Notes: a model not told the origin generated them from the sequence alone. A stretch of 64,000 nucleotides of DNA from Acinetobacter chinensis (GCF_002165375.2 NZ_CP032134.1:2542001-2606000); one strand, 5' to 3'; counted from the first letter of the stretch, positions 26,493 to 35,935 are shown. A program made the numbers and translations.

Positions 26493-27350
26493 ATGAATGC
26501 CAAACAATCTGGTCTGAGCAGTATCGGTGCTTTTGTCCTGTTATGGGGAAGTGCCGCCATTTTTACTAAATGGGGACTGCATCATGGGGCTGTAATACCC
26601 TTTCTGTTCTTTCGTTTTCTCATTGCGACTGTACTGATTTCTTTGTTTTGCATCATCAGCAAACAGGCTTTTTTACCGCAGAATACACCTTATAAATATG
26701 TGATTTTGACAGGTTGTTTTCTCATTACCGGTTATACCCTGTTTTACTTTTTATCGCTTGAATTTGGGATTTCACCGGGACTTCTTTCGACCATTTTAGC
26801 TTTACAGCCGATTTTGACCTTTTTTATCACTGAGAAAAGTTTTTCTAAAGTGAAGTTACTTGGATTGATTCTAAGTTTTATCGGGATTATCTTTTTAGTT
26901 TATAACAATCTTTTTGTAAATAAATTATCGCTGTGGGCAACGGTTTCCTCAATTATTTGTCTGGCATGTATTACCACAGGTGTGATTCTCCAGCGTAAAA
27001 TTTCGGAAAAACCGTGGCAAGTTTTACCTCTGCAATATGTGATTTCACTGATTTTCATTGCACTGATTATTCCATTTCAATCCTTTGACTTTGAAATGAA
27101 TTTAGACTTTTGGATTCCTGTTTTGTATCAAGGGATTATTATTTCTGTGGTGGCGCAACTGATTTTTTATAAGTTGTTGCAGTCAGGCAATCTGGTCAAT
27201 ACCACAAGTCTGTTTTATCTCGTACCGCTTGTAACCTTGATTTTGGACTTTATGATTTTTAGAACCCAACTGTCTGCCTTTGACTATGTTGGGATTGTGG
27301 CTATTTTAAGTGGGGTTTATTTGGTGTATAGAAAGCAATCCTATTCATAA
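26493..27350 (+). CDS. EamA/DMT family transporter
   Basis: A 285-residue integral membrane protein with ten predicted hydrophobic segments in two EamA halves (the first ending around SFIGIIFLVYN, the second ending GIVAILSGVYLVYRK). Drug/metabolite transporters of this kind export amino acids, nucleobases or other small metabolites; the substrate cannot be read from sequence. It follows the TetR gene and is likely its target. Its last 6 bases overlap the end of the convergent gajB gene, and no terminator separates them. Confidence 0.9.
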   Translation: MNAKQSGLSSIGAFVLLWGSAAIFTKWGLHHGAVIPFLFFRFLIATVLISLFCIISKQAFLPQNTPYKYVILTGCFLITGYTLFYFLSLEFGISPGLLSTILALQPILTFFITEKSFSKVKLLGLILSFIGIIFLVYNNLFVNKLSLWATVSSIICLACITTGVILQRKISEKPWQVLPLQYVISLIFIALIIPFQSFDFEMNLDFWIPVLYQGIIISVVAQLIFYKLLQSGNLVNTTSLFYLVPLVTLILDFMIFRTQLSAFDYVGIVAILSGVYLVYRKQSYS

Positions 27351-28679
27351 AATTACCATTACACGTTTTCTTGCACGTGTTATTGCTACATAAAAATTAT
27401 TTCTTTCAATATTACCTTTATAATAAAAATCCTCTCTTTTAATTATAACATTATCAAATTCTAGTCCTTTTGATGAGTGAATTGTCATTGTTTTATGCTT
27501 ACTTTTATTTTGGAAGAATTTTTTTGTATCCTTGTGACTGAGTAGATCTAAATATGTTTCTAATATTTTATTTTTAAACTCAAACACACCTAATAACTCC
27601 CAAAAAAGTCCAATTACATTAGTTTCCAAACCAATTATAGAGTTTAGAGAATTTCTCAAAATTTCAATTTCATTTGAATTAAAAATTTCAATGTCTATCT
27701 TTAAGTTTTCTAAAAATAGATATAAATTATAGTTATCTTCAAATTTACACTTTAAAATTCCTATTACAACAGACTTGACAATTTCATCTAATTCTTTTGA
27801 AAATGAAATTTCTTTTAATATCTCAAACTTTCCATCATAATCAAATAAACTATTATTAGTCTTTTTTAAAAAAACTATTGATTCATTTCTCAGCCTACCA
27901 ACGATATCATCTAATTTATTTTCTTTAATTAATATATAGCCACAACCATTTTCATGTTTCGAAAATTCAGGAAAGTGATACCCATTAGCAACTTCATTAA
28001 TTATCGAATGACATCTAAAATTTTTACTCAATTCATATTTTTCAAATCTTTTATCTTGAGAATAAGCAATAAATTTATCTGCACTTGCCCCTCTAAATGA
28101 ATACAATGCTTGATCTGGATCGCCAACCATTAAAACTTTAATACCACAACTTATAAAAATTTCTATCAATTCATATTGTTGAAAATTATTATCTTGTGCT
28201 TCATCAATATAAATCGCATGAAATTTAGACTTCATAAAATTTAATACGTTCTTTTTATGACATAATTTAATAGCATGTTCTAATATAAAATCATTTACCC
28301 CTGATGATCCCGAAATAACTTTCTTATCATATAAAGTATCTAGCCAATTTGAATATGTATCAACTCTTCTATGAAATGACTCATTTAAATCACATCCAAT
28401 CATTAAATCAAATGGAAAAATATTTTCAAAAATAAAGCCATGAAAAGTCGAAATGATGACTGATTCATTTTCAACTCTATTGACTAAATCATTTTTCGAC
28501 TTATTGGTAAAAGTAAGAATTGCTATTTTTTTCCAAGCTAAACAATGTTCAGTTTCCCTATTAGCCTTTTCAACTAAAGTTGATGATTTACCTGCACCTG
28601 CACAAGCTGAAATTATTATATTTTTTGCTTTACTATCTAAAATTAAATTTTGTTCATCAGTAAAGTCTAGCTCAGACAT
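27345..28679 (-). CDS. gajB: Gabija anti-phage protein GajB (UvrD-like helicase)
   Basis: The 444-residue protein is a compact superfamily 1 helicase. Walker A is AGAGKSS at residues 27-33, Walker B DEAQD is near residue 159, motif III is GDPDQALYSFRGA, and the C-terminal motifs are TIHSSKGLEFD and VAITRARKR, only a few residues from the end. In Gabija, GajB works with the GajA nuclease and is thought to be activated by DNA ends or by nucleotide depletion. The start overlaps the end of gajA by 13 bases, so the two are translated together. The gene is strongly A+T-rich compared with both flanks, which indicates acquisition. It is too short and lacks the domains to be housekeeping UvrD, Rep or RecB. 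Confidence 0.93.
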   Translation of the reverse strand: MSELDFTDEQNLILDSKAKNIIISACAGAGKSSTLVEKANRETEHCLAWKKIAILTFTNKSKNDLVNRVENESVIISTFHGFIFENIFPFDLMIGCDLNESFHRRVDTYSNWLDTLYDKKVISGSSGVNDFILEHAIKLCHKKNVLNFMKSKFHAIYIDEAQDNNFQQYELIEIFISCGIKVLMVGDPDQALYSFRGASADKFIAYSQDKRFEKYELSKNFRCHSIINEVANGYHFPEFSKHENGCGYILIKENKLDDIVGRLRNESIVFLKKTNNSLFDYDGKFEILKEISFSKELDEIVKSVVIGILKCKFEDNYNLYLFLENLKIDIEIFNSNEIEILRNSLNSIIGLETNVIGLFWELLGVFEFKNKILETYLDLLSHKDTKKFFQNKSKHKTMTIHSSKGLEFDNVIIKREDFYYKGNIERNNFYVAITRARKRVMVIL

Positions 28680-30397
28680 AATTTTACTCTCTGTAAAAAA
28701 TCAAACCGTACATCTTCAAAAATATTTTTAAGAACACTCTCATTTTCTCTCAGGAATAAATACATATTGTGCCATTTTTTATTTTGAAGTTCTGACTTCA
28801 ACTCATTTAGATCTACTAATTCATCATCTAATAAACACTTAAATATTTTGGCATCAGCTAAAGCATTGATAAGATCATTTTCAAGGTCTATTTCCGCTAA
28901 ATAAATATCATTTTCTAATTTCAACTTCTCTACACATGGAGAAAACTCTTTATGCAACCTTAATTTTTTTCCATTTAGCTCATTATCAGGTTCACTTTTA
29001 ACTCCCTTTAAATATTCAGGGGTAGGTTTTTCCATTTCTAAATCTATTAATTTTAAACACCTTTTTAAACCATGAATATCATTCTTATAGATATCATTAT
29101 CAGTCCGAACAATAATTTTTATACCTAATTTTATTAGTAAATCTCTATATGGTTTAAAATTAGTCCCCAATACTGGCAAAACATATAATTTTTGAAATTG
29201 ATTTTTAGTTAATACCATCTTTAATATTGCATCACATAAAAGCTTTTCCGAGTATCCTTCTACCAATAGAACGCAATCAGCAAAATATCCTTTACTCAAA
29301 CTTTCGGCAAACATTTTTTTCACTTCATTATATTTATCGCTAATCTGAGCTGAACTACTAATTGTCTTTCTAAATAATGAATCAGCTCCTCTATACAGTC
29401 TTATTAGGTTACAACCGATACTAATGTGATATAAAAGCTCAGATGAATGACTTGAACAAAAAATATATTGAAGTTTTTCATCTTCAAACAATGTCATTGA
29501 TAGGTCAATTTGTGCTGTCAGATATAAATGATTTTCAGGTTCTTCCAATATTAAAAGTGGAATTTTTTTCTTCGACTCTTTTACTAAAAAATAATGTAGC
29601 ATTGCATACATTATTTTTTTCTGTCTACCATCACCTGATGCAGGGTATAAATGGTCATGAACTGTTTCGATAGTATAAATTTTTAGTTGTTTATATAAAT
29701 CTTCAACTACTGATTGCGAAGTAATTTTGACTTGATAAGTCTCATCAAAGAATTTCAGATTATTATTAATTTCTTCTTCTATTTTTATAACTGGCGTAAG
29801 TCCCTGAATTTTTTCATTTATACTTTGAAAATCTGTAACTATTTCTTTTTTTAGTTCCTCATCATGTTCCGTCAGCTCAAAATCTTTTAAGATTTCTTTT
29901 CTAATTTCATTAAATACTTTTGCTGTTTCCACATGCGATGATATATAAACTACGCTAAAAACATCATCTAAAATTAAAAAGTTGATACCTTTACTCTTTA
30001 TTTCTTTTAACTTTTTTAAATCATCACCCCAATAAAATTGCTTTAAAATACCTTCCTCTTTTGTGCTCGTTATTACTAACCGAATGTAAAAAGTCTGAGA
30101 TTCTTCTAATGTTATAGCTTCTCTTGCTTTTGCTCTTAATTTTTCTACATCCATATTTGCTAAATCAGATATATCTAAACTCACCGTTATTTCAATTGGT
30201 TTACTTATATTTTTATTATGAAAGTCAGTACTTTGTACTTCATCTAATCTTATTTTTTTATCAAAGACCATTCTCAAAGCATGTAAAAGATTGCTTTTAC
30301 CAACATCGTTCATTCCCAAAATGACATTTTTATTTTTTAATACAATATCAATATGCTCAAAATTTCTGAAATTTTTAAGAATCAAATTTTTAAACAT
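28667..30397 (-). CDS. gajA: Gabija anti-phage protein GajA (OLD-family ATPase-nuclease)
   Basis: The 576-residue protein has an ABC-type ATPase domain followed by a TOPRIM nuclease domain. Walker A is GMNDVGKS (residues 28-35), the signature-like stretch YPASGDGRQKK is near residue 245, Walker B is LILEEPENHLY near 284, and SSHSSELLYH holds the switch His. The TOPRIM marks are LLVEGYSEK (near 377) and RTDNDIY (near 431). The N-terminus KNFRNF...NKNVILGMND and the late block IYLAEIDLENDL agree closely with what I recall of the Bacillus cereus GajA, and the length (about 578) agrees. GajA nicks DNA in a sequence-specific way and is inhibited by nucleotides. Base composition is far more A+T-rich than the flanks. 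Confidence 0.95.
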   Translation of the reverse strand: MFKNLILKNFRNFEHIDIVLKNKNVILGMNDVGKSNLLHALRMVFDKKIRLDEVQSTDFHNKNISKPIEITVSLDISDLANMDVEKLRAKAREAITLEESQTFYIRLVITSTKEEGILKQFYWGDDLKKLKEIKSKGINFLILDDVFSVVYISSHVETAKVFNEIRKEILKDFELTEHDEELKKEIVTDFQSINEKIQGLTPVIKIEEEINNNLKFFDETYQVKITSQSVVEDLYKQLKIYTIETVHDHLYPASGDGRQKKIMYAMLHYFLVKESKKKIPLLILEEPENHLYLTAQIDLSMTLFEDEKLQYIFCSSHSSELLYHISIGCNLIRLYRGADSLFRKTISSSAQISDKYNEVKKMFAESLSKGYFADCVLLVEGYSEKLLCDAILKMVLTKNQFQKLYVLPVLGTNFKPYRDLLIKLGIKIIVRTDNDIYKNDIHGLKRCLKLIDLEMEKPTPEYLKGVKSEPDNELNGKKLRLHKEFSPCVEKLKLENDIYLAEIDLENDLINALADAKIFKCLLDDELVDLNELKSELQNKKWHNMYLFLRENESVLKNIFEDVRFDFLQRVKLCLS

Positions 30398-30454
30398 TCA
30401 AATTCATCTTCACTTAACTTGTAATCATTATTCTATTTATCTAATTATTTTTCA

Positions 30455-30484
30455 ATAATAAAACCCGCTTTCGCGGGTTTTATT
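30455..30484 (-). terminator. terminator of cysN
   Basis: The stem AAACCCGC/GCGGGTTT with a four-base loop lies between the cysN stop and the gajA start. Read leftward it is followed by a T-rich tail. Confidence 0.8.
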
Positions 30485-30501
30485 TCAATTAATCCAATCT
30501 A

Positions 30502-32115
30502 TTAAAGACGAACCAATTCCACAATTTTCTCAGCCAGTTCTTCAACAGATTCCTGAGCAAAACTCACATCAGCACCTTGCGCAACATCACTGATGATCAC
30601 AACACCCGTCTGACGAAGCAATGCAACTTGCTCAGCAGATAAACCTGCTTTGGCAATCGCAACAACACCTTGCTGAATCAACACACTTTCAAGTGATTGT
30701 GCATTCTCAAGTGCTTTCGCAGAAACAGCGACTACAGCAGGCTTTTGCCCCAAACGTGCAGCACGTGCTTCAGCAGTTACAGGCTCATCATGTGCAGTCC
30801 ATTCCACCGCAGCTTCAACCATACCTGCACCAACAGTCACATTGCTTAAACGGTCGATGAAGATAAACGAACCTGTATAACGACTGTCTTGATAACGGTC
30901 AAAGACCACAGGCGCATCAAACTCAATCTCAACATCTGCAATTGCATTCAAATCAAGCTGTTCAACTTCGGTTTTTTCCAAAGTATTCACGTTGGTACGA
31001 TAGTTAATTTTCGCAACTTTCGCAGGAATGGTTTGTGTACCAATTTTTACATTGTATAGCTTACCAATTACCAATGGTTGATCCGCCATCCACACCACAG
31101 AGGCACGTACAGAACGAGACAAAGACGGTTGCTCGCCTGCTTTGACAAGGACATTACCACGAGAAACGTCGATTTCATCATTCAATGTCAATGTCACGGC
31201 TTGACCTGCAATCGCATGTTCAAGATTACCATCAAAAGTCACGATTTCTTTAACCGTAGATTTTTTGCCTGATGGTAAAGCCACGATTTCATCGCCAACT
31301 TTCACTTCACCTAAAGCAATCGTGCCACAGAAACCACGGAAGTCGAGGTTTGGACGGTTGACATACTGCACTGGAAAACGGAATTCATGCGCACTGGTAT
31401 CACGTGTGATTTCAACCGTTTCCAGGGTATTCATCAGGGTTTTACCTGTATACCACGGCGTATTTGGTGATGGATTTACCACGTTATCACCATTCAACGC
31501 AGAAATTGGCGTGAAGATGATATTTGCAGGTTTACGATCGCCTAACTGATTTACGAATGCATTGTACTCAGCCTGAATTTCATTGAAGCGTGCTTCAGAA
31601 AATTCAACCAAATCCATTTTATTGATCGCAACCACGATATTACGAATACCCAACAGGCTCGCAATAAATGAGTGACGACGAGTCTGTGTTTGTACGCCAT
31701 ATCGCGCATCAATCAGGATAATCGCAAGATCAGCAGTGGACGCACCTGTTGCCATGTTACGTGTGTACTGCTCATGCCCTGGAGTATCTGCAATGATGAA
31801 CTTACGCTTTTCTGTAGAAAAATAACGATAAGCCACATCAATGGTAATCCCCTGCTCACGTTCCGCTTGCAGACCATCAACAAGTAACGCCAAATCAGGT
31901 GCATCACCTGTCGTACCGACTTTTTTCGAGTCGCGGGTGACCGCTTGTAATTGATCTTCATAAATCAATTTTGAATCGTAAAGTAAACGACCAATCAAAG
32001 TCGATTTACCATCATCCACGTTACCGCAAGTGAGAAAACGCAATAAGTCTTTATTTTCGTGCTGTTTTAAATAGGCCAAGATATCTTGGCTAATCAATTC
32101 TGATTGATGAGACAT
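30502..32115 (-). CDS. cysN: sulfate adenylyltransferase subunit 1 (CysN, GTPase)
   Basis: The 537-residue GTPase drives ATP sulfurylase, which makes adenosine 5'-phosphosulfate from sulfate and ATP. GTP-binding motifs are GNVDDGKST (P-loop, near residue 31), DTPGHEQY and NKMD. The translation-factor-like beta-barrel domains follow. The protein is about 60 residues longer than E. coli CysN (475). The extra C-terminal part (after about residue 455, AVSAKALENAQSL to EKIVELVRL) is too short for an APS kinase domain. Its partner cysD lies upstream on the same strand, 147 bases away. Confidence 0.95.
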   Translation of the reverse strand: MSHQSELISQDILAYLKQHENKDLLRFLTCGNVDDGKSTLIGRLLYDSKLIYEDQLQAVTRDSKKVGTTGDAPDLALLVDGLQAEREQGITIDVAYRYFSTEKRKFIIADTPGHEQYTRNMATGASTADLAIILIDARYGVQTQTRRHSFIASLLGIRNIVVAINKMDLVEFSEARFNEIQAEYNAFVNQLGDRKPANIIFTPISALNGDNVVNPSPNTPWYTGKTLMNTLETVEITRDTSAHEFRFPVQYVNRPNLDFRGFCGTIALGEVKVGDEIVALPSGKKSTVKEIVTFDGNLEHAIAGQAVTLTLNDEIDVSRGNVLVKAGEQPSLSRSVRASVVWMADQPLVIGKLYNVKIGTQTIPAKVAKINYRTNVNTLEKTEVEQLDLNAIADVEIEFDAPVVFDRYQDSRYTGSFIFIDRLSNVTVGAGMVEAAVEWTAHDEPVTAEARAARLGQKPAVVAVSAKALENAQSLESVLIQQGVVAIAKAGLSAEQVALLRQTGVVIISDVAQGADVSFAQESVEELAEKIVELVRL

Positions 32116-32150
32116 TGCTCAAAGCTCCACATATTCTTTAGAAATCGGTT

Positions 32151-32240
32151 TAATCCCCCTGTATCCCCCTTTTTCAAAGGGGGAAATTCTCCTCTCTTTT
32201 CCAAAGATGAGCAGCACTGCTGCGCAAGGGGAGAGATTTA
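32151..32240. repeat. palindromic intergenic repeat between cysD and cysN
   Basis: A perfect hairpin with 9-base arms TCCCCCTTT/AAAGGGGGA and a 3-base loop lies at 32164-32184. It is followed by a second imperfect palindrome with outer CTCTC/GAGAG arms and an inner GCAGC/GCTGC stem up to about 32235. C-tract/G-tract palindromes of this look recur between genes in Moraxellaceae, from memory. It carries no open frame. Confidence 0.6.
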
Positions 32241-32262
32241 TCAGGGAAAGATTTATAAACTG

Positions 32263-33177
32263 TTAGAAATAACCTTCCTGCTTTTTCTTTTCCATCGAGC
32301 CCGCTTCATCATGGTCAATCATACGACCTTGACGTTCAGAACTCGTTGCCAAAAGCATTTCCTGGATAATTTCAGGCAAGGTATCCGCTGTAGATTCAAC
32401 AGCACCTGTCAATGGATAACAGCCCAAAGTACGGAAACGTACCGATTTAATTTGTGGAACTTCGCCTTCTTTTAAGCGCATACGTTCATCATCCACCATG
32501 ATCAGCGTACCATCACGCTCAACCACAGGACGCTCAGCAGCGAGATACAAAGGCACCAAAGGAATACTTTCCTGGTAGATATATTGCCAGATGTCCAGTT
32601 CAGTCCAGTTTGACAATGGGAATACACGGATACTTTCACCTTTGTTCACTTTACCATTGTAAAGATTCCAAAGTTCAGGACGCTGGTTTTTAGGGTCCCA
32701 ACGGTGTTTATTGTCACGGAACGAGTAAACACGCTCTTTGGCACGTGATTTTTCTTCATCACGGCGCGCGCCACCAAATGCCGCATCAAACTGATATTTA
32801 TCCAAAGCCTGTTTCAAGCCTTGTGTTTTCATGATGTCCGTATATTTTGAGCTACCATAATCAAATGGATTGACGTTGGCGTCTTTGCCTTCTTTATTTT
32901 GATGTACGATCAGATCGAAACCATGTTCTTTCGCCATGTTATCGCGGAACGTGATCATGTCCTTGAACTTCCAGCCTGTGTCGACATGCAACAGTGGGAA
33001 AGGAAGTTTTGCAGGATAGAATGCTTTTAAAGCAAGATGCAGCATCACAGCTGAGTCTTTCCCGATTGAGTAAAGCATCACTGGATTTTCAAATTCAGCA
33101 GCAACTTCACGGATAATATGAATACTCTCAGCTTCAAGCTGTTTAAGATGAGTAAGTCTTTCCTCAGATATAGGCAT
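32263..33177 (-). CDS. cysD: sulfate adenylyltransferase subunit 2 (CysD)
   Basis: The 304-residue subunit catalyses adenylation of sulfate and works as a heterodimer with CysN. The PP-loop is YSIGKDSAVMLHLA near residue 38; the family blocks LLHVDTGWKF, AFGGARRDEEKSRAKER and FPLSNWTELDIWQYI follow. The C-terminus ERQGRMIDHDEAGSMEKKKQEGYF is typical. It is the upstream gene of the pair; the palindromic repeat interrupts the spacer to cysN. Confidence 0.97.
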   Translation of the reverse strand: MPISEERLTHLKQLEAESIHIIREVAAEFENPVMLYSIGKDSAVMLHLALKAFYPAKLPFPLLHVDTGWKFKDMITFRDNMAKEHGFDLIVHQNKEGKDANVNPFDYGSSKYTDIMKTQGLKQALDKYQFDAAFGGARRDEEKSRAKERVYSFRDNKHRWDPKNQRPELWNLYNGKVNKGESIRVFPLSNWTELDIWQYIYQESIPLVPLYLAAERPVVERDGTLIMVDDERMRLKEGEVPQIKSVRFRTLGCYPLTGAVESTADTLPEIIQEMLLATSSERQGRMIDHDEAGSMEKKKQEGYF

Positions 33178-33308
33178 TTTGACAGCACCAGCTCAAATAG
33201 TTGTGTACTTATTACACATTCAACAATATTTATTCATTATAGTGATTTACATATGCAGACTATTGCTTGTTTTGTTATATTGATATGCAAAATCATCATA
33301 TAAAACAA

Positions 33309-33329
33309 AACTTATAATCAGTATAAGTT
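33309..33329. promoter_or_regulatory. inverted repeat in the cysD upstream region
   Basis: AACTTATA and TATAAGTT are exact 8-base arms with a 5-base loop, about 130 bases before the cysD start and before the divergent gene at 33456. It could be an operator; a few T follow on the plus strand but no gene ends here. Confidence 0.3.
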
Positions 33330-33455
33330 TTTATTAAGTATCCTGTAATCTAAATATCGCTGATAAGCTCATCGTTATTTACTCTAAGTCAGACCTTTCT
33401 GTCCGCTCCAAAAGCCCCTAAAGTATTCTTCTTTCAGCATATACTGTACAGCCTG

Positions 33456-33986
33456 ATGGATATTACACAAATTAAAAACCGCCTTGAACAGGCTCATCTT
33501 GCAGAATTTATTTATCAGCATCAGCCACATCTGCTTGTGCTGCAGGAACCACTGAATGATGCTGCAAAAGCTCTGAATATTTTTGTCCAGCATGAACACA
33601 GTGCCGATCAGATCGGTCTTCAGTTTGGTCTGCGTATTTCCGATAATCAGACTGAGTTTTTAATCGGAATTACACACAGTGATCAGAACCGCGAGTATGA
33701 AATTGGAGCGGGGAATCTGAAAGCTGATCAGAAAGCATTTAACCTACTCTATGCTTTTTATAATTATCCAAAAGGTTTTTATCTGATCCATCTTCCTTTG
33801 AATGCAAATGCAGCCCAGCTGAAATCTGCACTGAATGCGCAGTTTTTTCATCATGAAGCGCTTACTTTTTTGCATACAGCATTTAAAATAAACCCAATGG
33901 GTGAACAACGTACATGGATGAAAGACTTTATTGTCGAGCAGTCCCTGGATATGAAAGTCAGAATCCAAACCGCATTGCTTCAATAA
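33456..33986 (+). CDS. conserved protein of unknown function
   Basis: I do not recognise this 176-residue protein. It has no signal peptide or membrane segment. It is a mix of helices with a central beta-rich stretch (IGLQFGLRISDNQTEFLIGITHSDQNREYEIGAG) and ends in a helical region. Codon use looks like that of the neighbours. It stands alone, divergent from cysD and followed by a bidirectional terminator shared with the Wzi-like gene. Confidence 0.75.
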   Translation: MDITQIKNRLEQAHLAEFIYQHQPHLLVLQEPLNDAAKALNIFVQHEHSADQIGLQFGLRISDNQTEFLIGITHSDQNREYEIGAGNLKADQKAFNLLYAFYNYPKGFYLIHLPLNANAAQLKSALNAQFFHHEALTFLHTAFKINPMGEQRTWMKDFIVEQSLDMKVRIQTALLQ

Positions 33987-34011
33987 GCCTTTGCAATGAT
34001 CCGCAGCAATA

Positions 34012-34037
34012 AAAAAAGTCCCAAAAGGGACTTTTTT
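34012..34037. terminator. bidirectional terminator
   Basis: The arms AAGTCCC and GGGACTT with an AAAA loop have an A run on the left and a T run on the right. It separates the convergent genes ending at 33986 and 34047. Confidence 0.9.
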
Positions 34038-34046
34038 ATTTATCAA

Positions 34047-35516
34047 TCAATAACCCAACAGACTTTTGTCTAAAGGAAATTCTATTCCGATTGAAGCACC
34101 ACCATCATTACCGTTGACATCTGAATCACTGATCCAGCCATTAACTTTCAGCGGAATGTCTGGGCGCAAATAATGTGACCAGGTCAGGTCTACTGCCTTG
34201 ATTTCATCTTTCTGAGGGAATGCTGCATTGGTCAGGCGGTCGGAACCATTCACCTTAACGACCATGACGCGACCATTCAGACGGTTAAGTGGATCCACCC
34301 GGATATCACCACCGACCGAAACCATCTGACCATCCCCCCCCATAGCATGTCCTAATGGGAAACCATGCTGGTAAAAACCGTCCGTATAAATTGAATGGTT
34401 ATAGGAAATACCTTTCACCTTACCATTTGTCCGTGTATCAGCCCATTCAGTATATAACTGATATGGCATGTTGCGGAAACTGGATGAATAGTCTGCCCCT
34501 GCCAGATACATTTTTTTAGCTGGTAATCCACCGGCTTCATCTTCACCGATATACTGCCCATAAATACTAGCAGGAACCTGTAACCAGTGATTCAGATTCA
34601 GACGTGCATCAAAACCTGCTACCTGATTGGATGGATTTTCCTGATCACCATAAACATTATCATTTCCAACAAAAGCATCCCATAAAGAACTGAAACTTTC
34701 CGGGCGACCTTCACCACCCCACTGGAACGCTCTTGAAGCACCTACTTCCAGATAAGGAAGCGGTTGAGCGGTGAATCGTAAGCCCACGAGCTTTGCGTCC
34801 GGTACAGCTTTATAGTCATCCAGTTGACCCGCAAAAGCCTGATACTGCCAGGGTCCAATCCATGACAGCCATTTAGTCTCAAAAGCACTCTGTTCAGCTC
34901 GCTGTGCCGTAAAACCATAAACTGGACGACTTGCATCACCACGGATCAGACTACCGTCATGTCCTGGCCCCCACCAGGTCGGAATCTGACCTGCGATCAG
35001 CCACTGATTCCAGAGTTTTCCTGCAATATAAGAGCCTTCGACATTAACATCCTGATCATGATCAATCCGAGGGTCTTTCTCACCATTTACCCGAATTTTA
35101 GCATCCCAGTTTGCACCACCTGCATTCAGTTCCAGTGCAGCTGCATACTGAGCTTTCTGACCATCAGCAAAAGACTGAGGTATTTCTTTCTGATCTGTGC
35201 CTGCAAACAATCCAATTTTCGCAGTCTCATTATCTGCTTTCAGCTCATTCAGAATGGAAGCTACTACTTTTTCCTGTACAGGAGAGCTAATCTTTGCCTG
35301 AGATAATGCCCGTTGAATTTCATCGCCACTCATTGGCCAGGTAGATGTACTGATCTGAATGACACCCTGCTGGTTCAACCAGTTCAAATCTGTTCTAAGC
35401 GTTTCGCTGTTCAGGATCAGACCCTGTGTCCATCCTTGCTGGCTGAATAATGTCAGCATTAAAGCCGAAAATAAGTGGGAACGTTTCACTGGCATACTTC
35501 TTTCATTTTTCATCAT
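34047..35516 (-). CDS. capsule assembly Wzi family outer-membrane protein
   Basis: The 489-residue protein has a signal peptide (a basic start, then LFSALMLTLFSQQGWTQG) followed by a beta-rich barrel sequence. The family hallmark is IAGQIPTWWGPGHDGSLI near residue 185. Wzi proteins sit in the outer membrane and help hold capsular polysaccharide at the surface. The gene may start at 35516 or, more in keeping with a short signal peptide, at the ATG at 35495; neither has a clear ribosome binding site. It is a single gene far from any capsule cluster in this window. Confidence 0.85.
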   Translation of the reverse strand: MMKNERSMPVKRSHLFSALMLTLFSQQGWTQGLILNSETLRTDLNWLNQQGVIQISTSTWPMSGDEIQRALSQAKISSPVQEKVVASILNELKADNETAKIGLFAGTDQKEIPQSFADGQKAQYAAALELNAGGANWDAKIRVNGEKDPRIDHDQDVNVEGSYIAGKLWNQWLIAGQIPTWWGPGHDGSLIRGDASRPVYGFTAQRAEQSAFETKWLSWIGPWQYQAFAGQLDDYKAVPDAKLVGLRFTAQPLPYLEVGASRAFQWGGEGRPESFSSLWDAFVGNDNVYGDQENPSNQVAGFDARLNLNHWLQVPASIYGQYIGEDEAGGLPAKKMYLAGADYSSSFRNMPYQLYTEWADTRTNGKVKGISYNHSIYTDGFYQHGFPLGHAMGGDGQMVSVGGDIRVDPLNRLNGRVMVVKVNGSDRLTNAAFPQKDEIKAVDLTWSHYLRPDIPLKVNGWISDSDVNGNDGGASIGIEFPLDKSLLGY

Positions 35517-35935
35517 TGGGAATATTTTGAATGATTCTATATACTTATTACTCTATTTTTACATTAATTAACAAAACAGAACGCGATAAGCTTAAAAAAC
35601 ATTCAATCCACACACTTAATATGCGCAGTGTTACATAAGTCACTTAAAGACCTGAAATATGAGCAAAAACAGTGCAAAATCACCAATAAAAACCCGTTGA
35701 ATATCCACTATTGCAAATAAACCATGATTCAAATCACATATTAAGAAGTCAGAAAAATACTTCTATCTCTTATAAAAACCCAAAGCCACTCCCATTTTAT
35801 ATTTAACTTTTCCTCTTTAAATGCTCTATTTTTTAATTATTAATTTATCGAATAATCCAATATTACATATATTCACATGAATGGCTGTCCTGACAGACCA
35901 AGCCTATAGATACATGGGCTCAACAGACGCCCAAT
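35517..35935. other. intergenic region without visible genes
   Basis: A+T-rich sequence between the Wzi-like gene start and the lysS terminator. I see no coding sequence, RNA gene or clear repeat in it; it should contain the promoter of the Wzi-like gene. Confidence 0.6.

Noticed and set aside
27345..30397. Housekeeping RecF/UvrD-type repair pair
   Set aside because: The TOPRIM domain in the ATPase, the short helicase, their overlap and the foreign base composition fit GajA/GajB, not the chromosomal repair enzymes.
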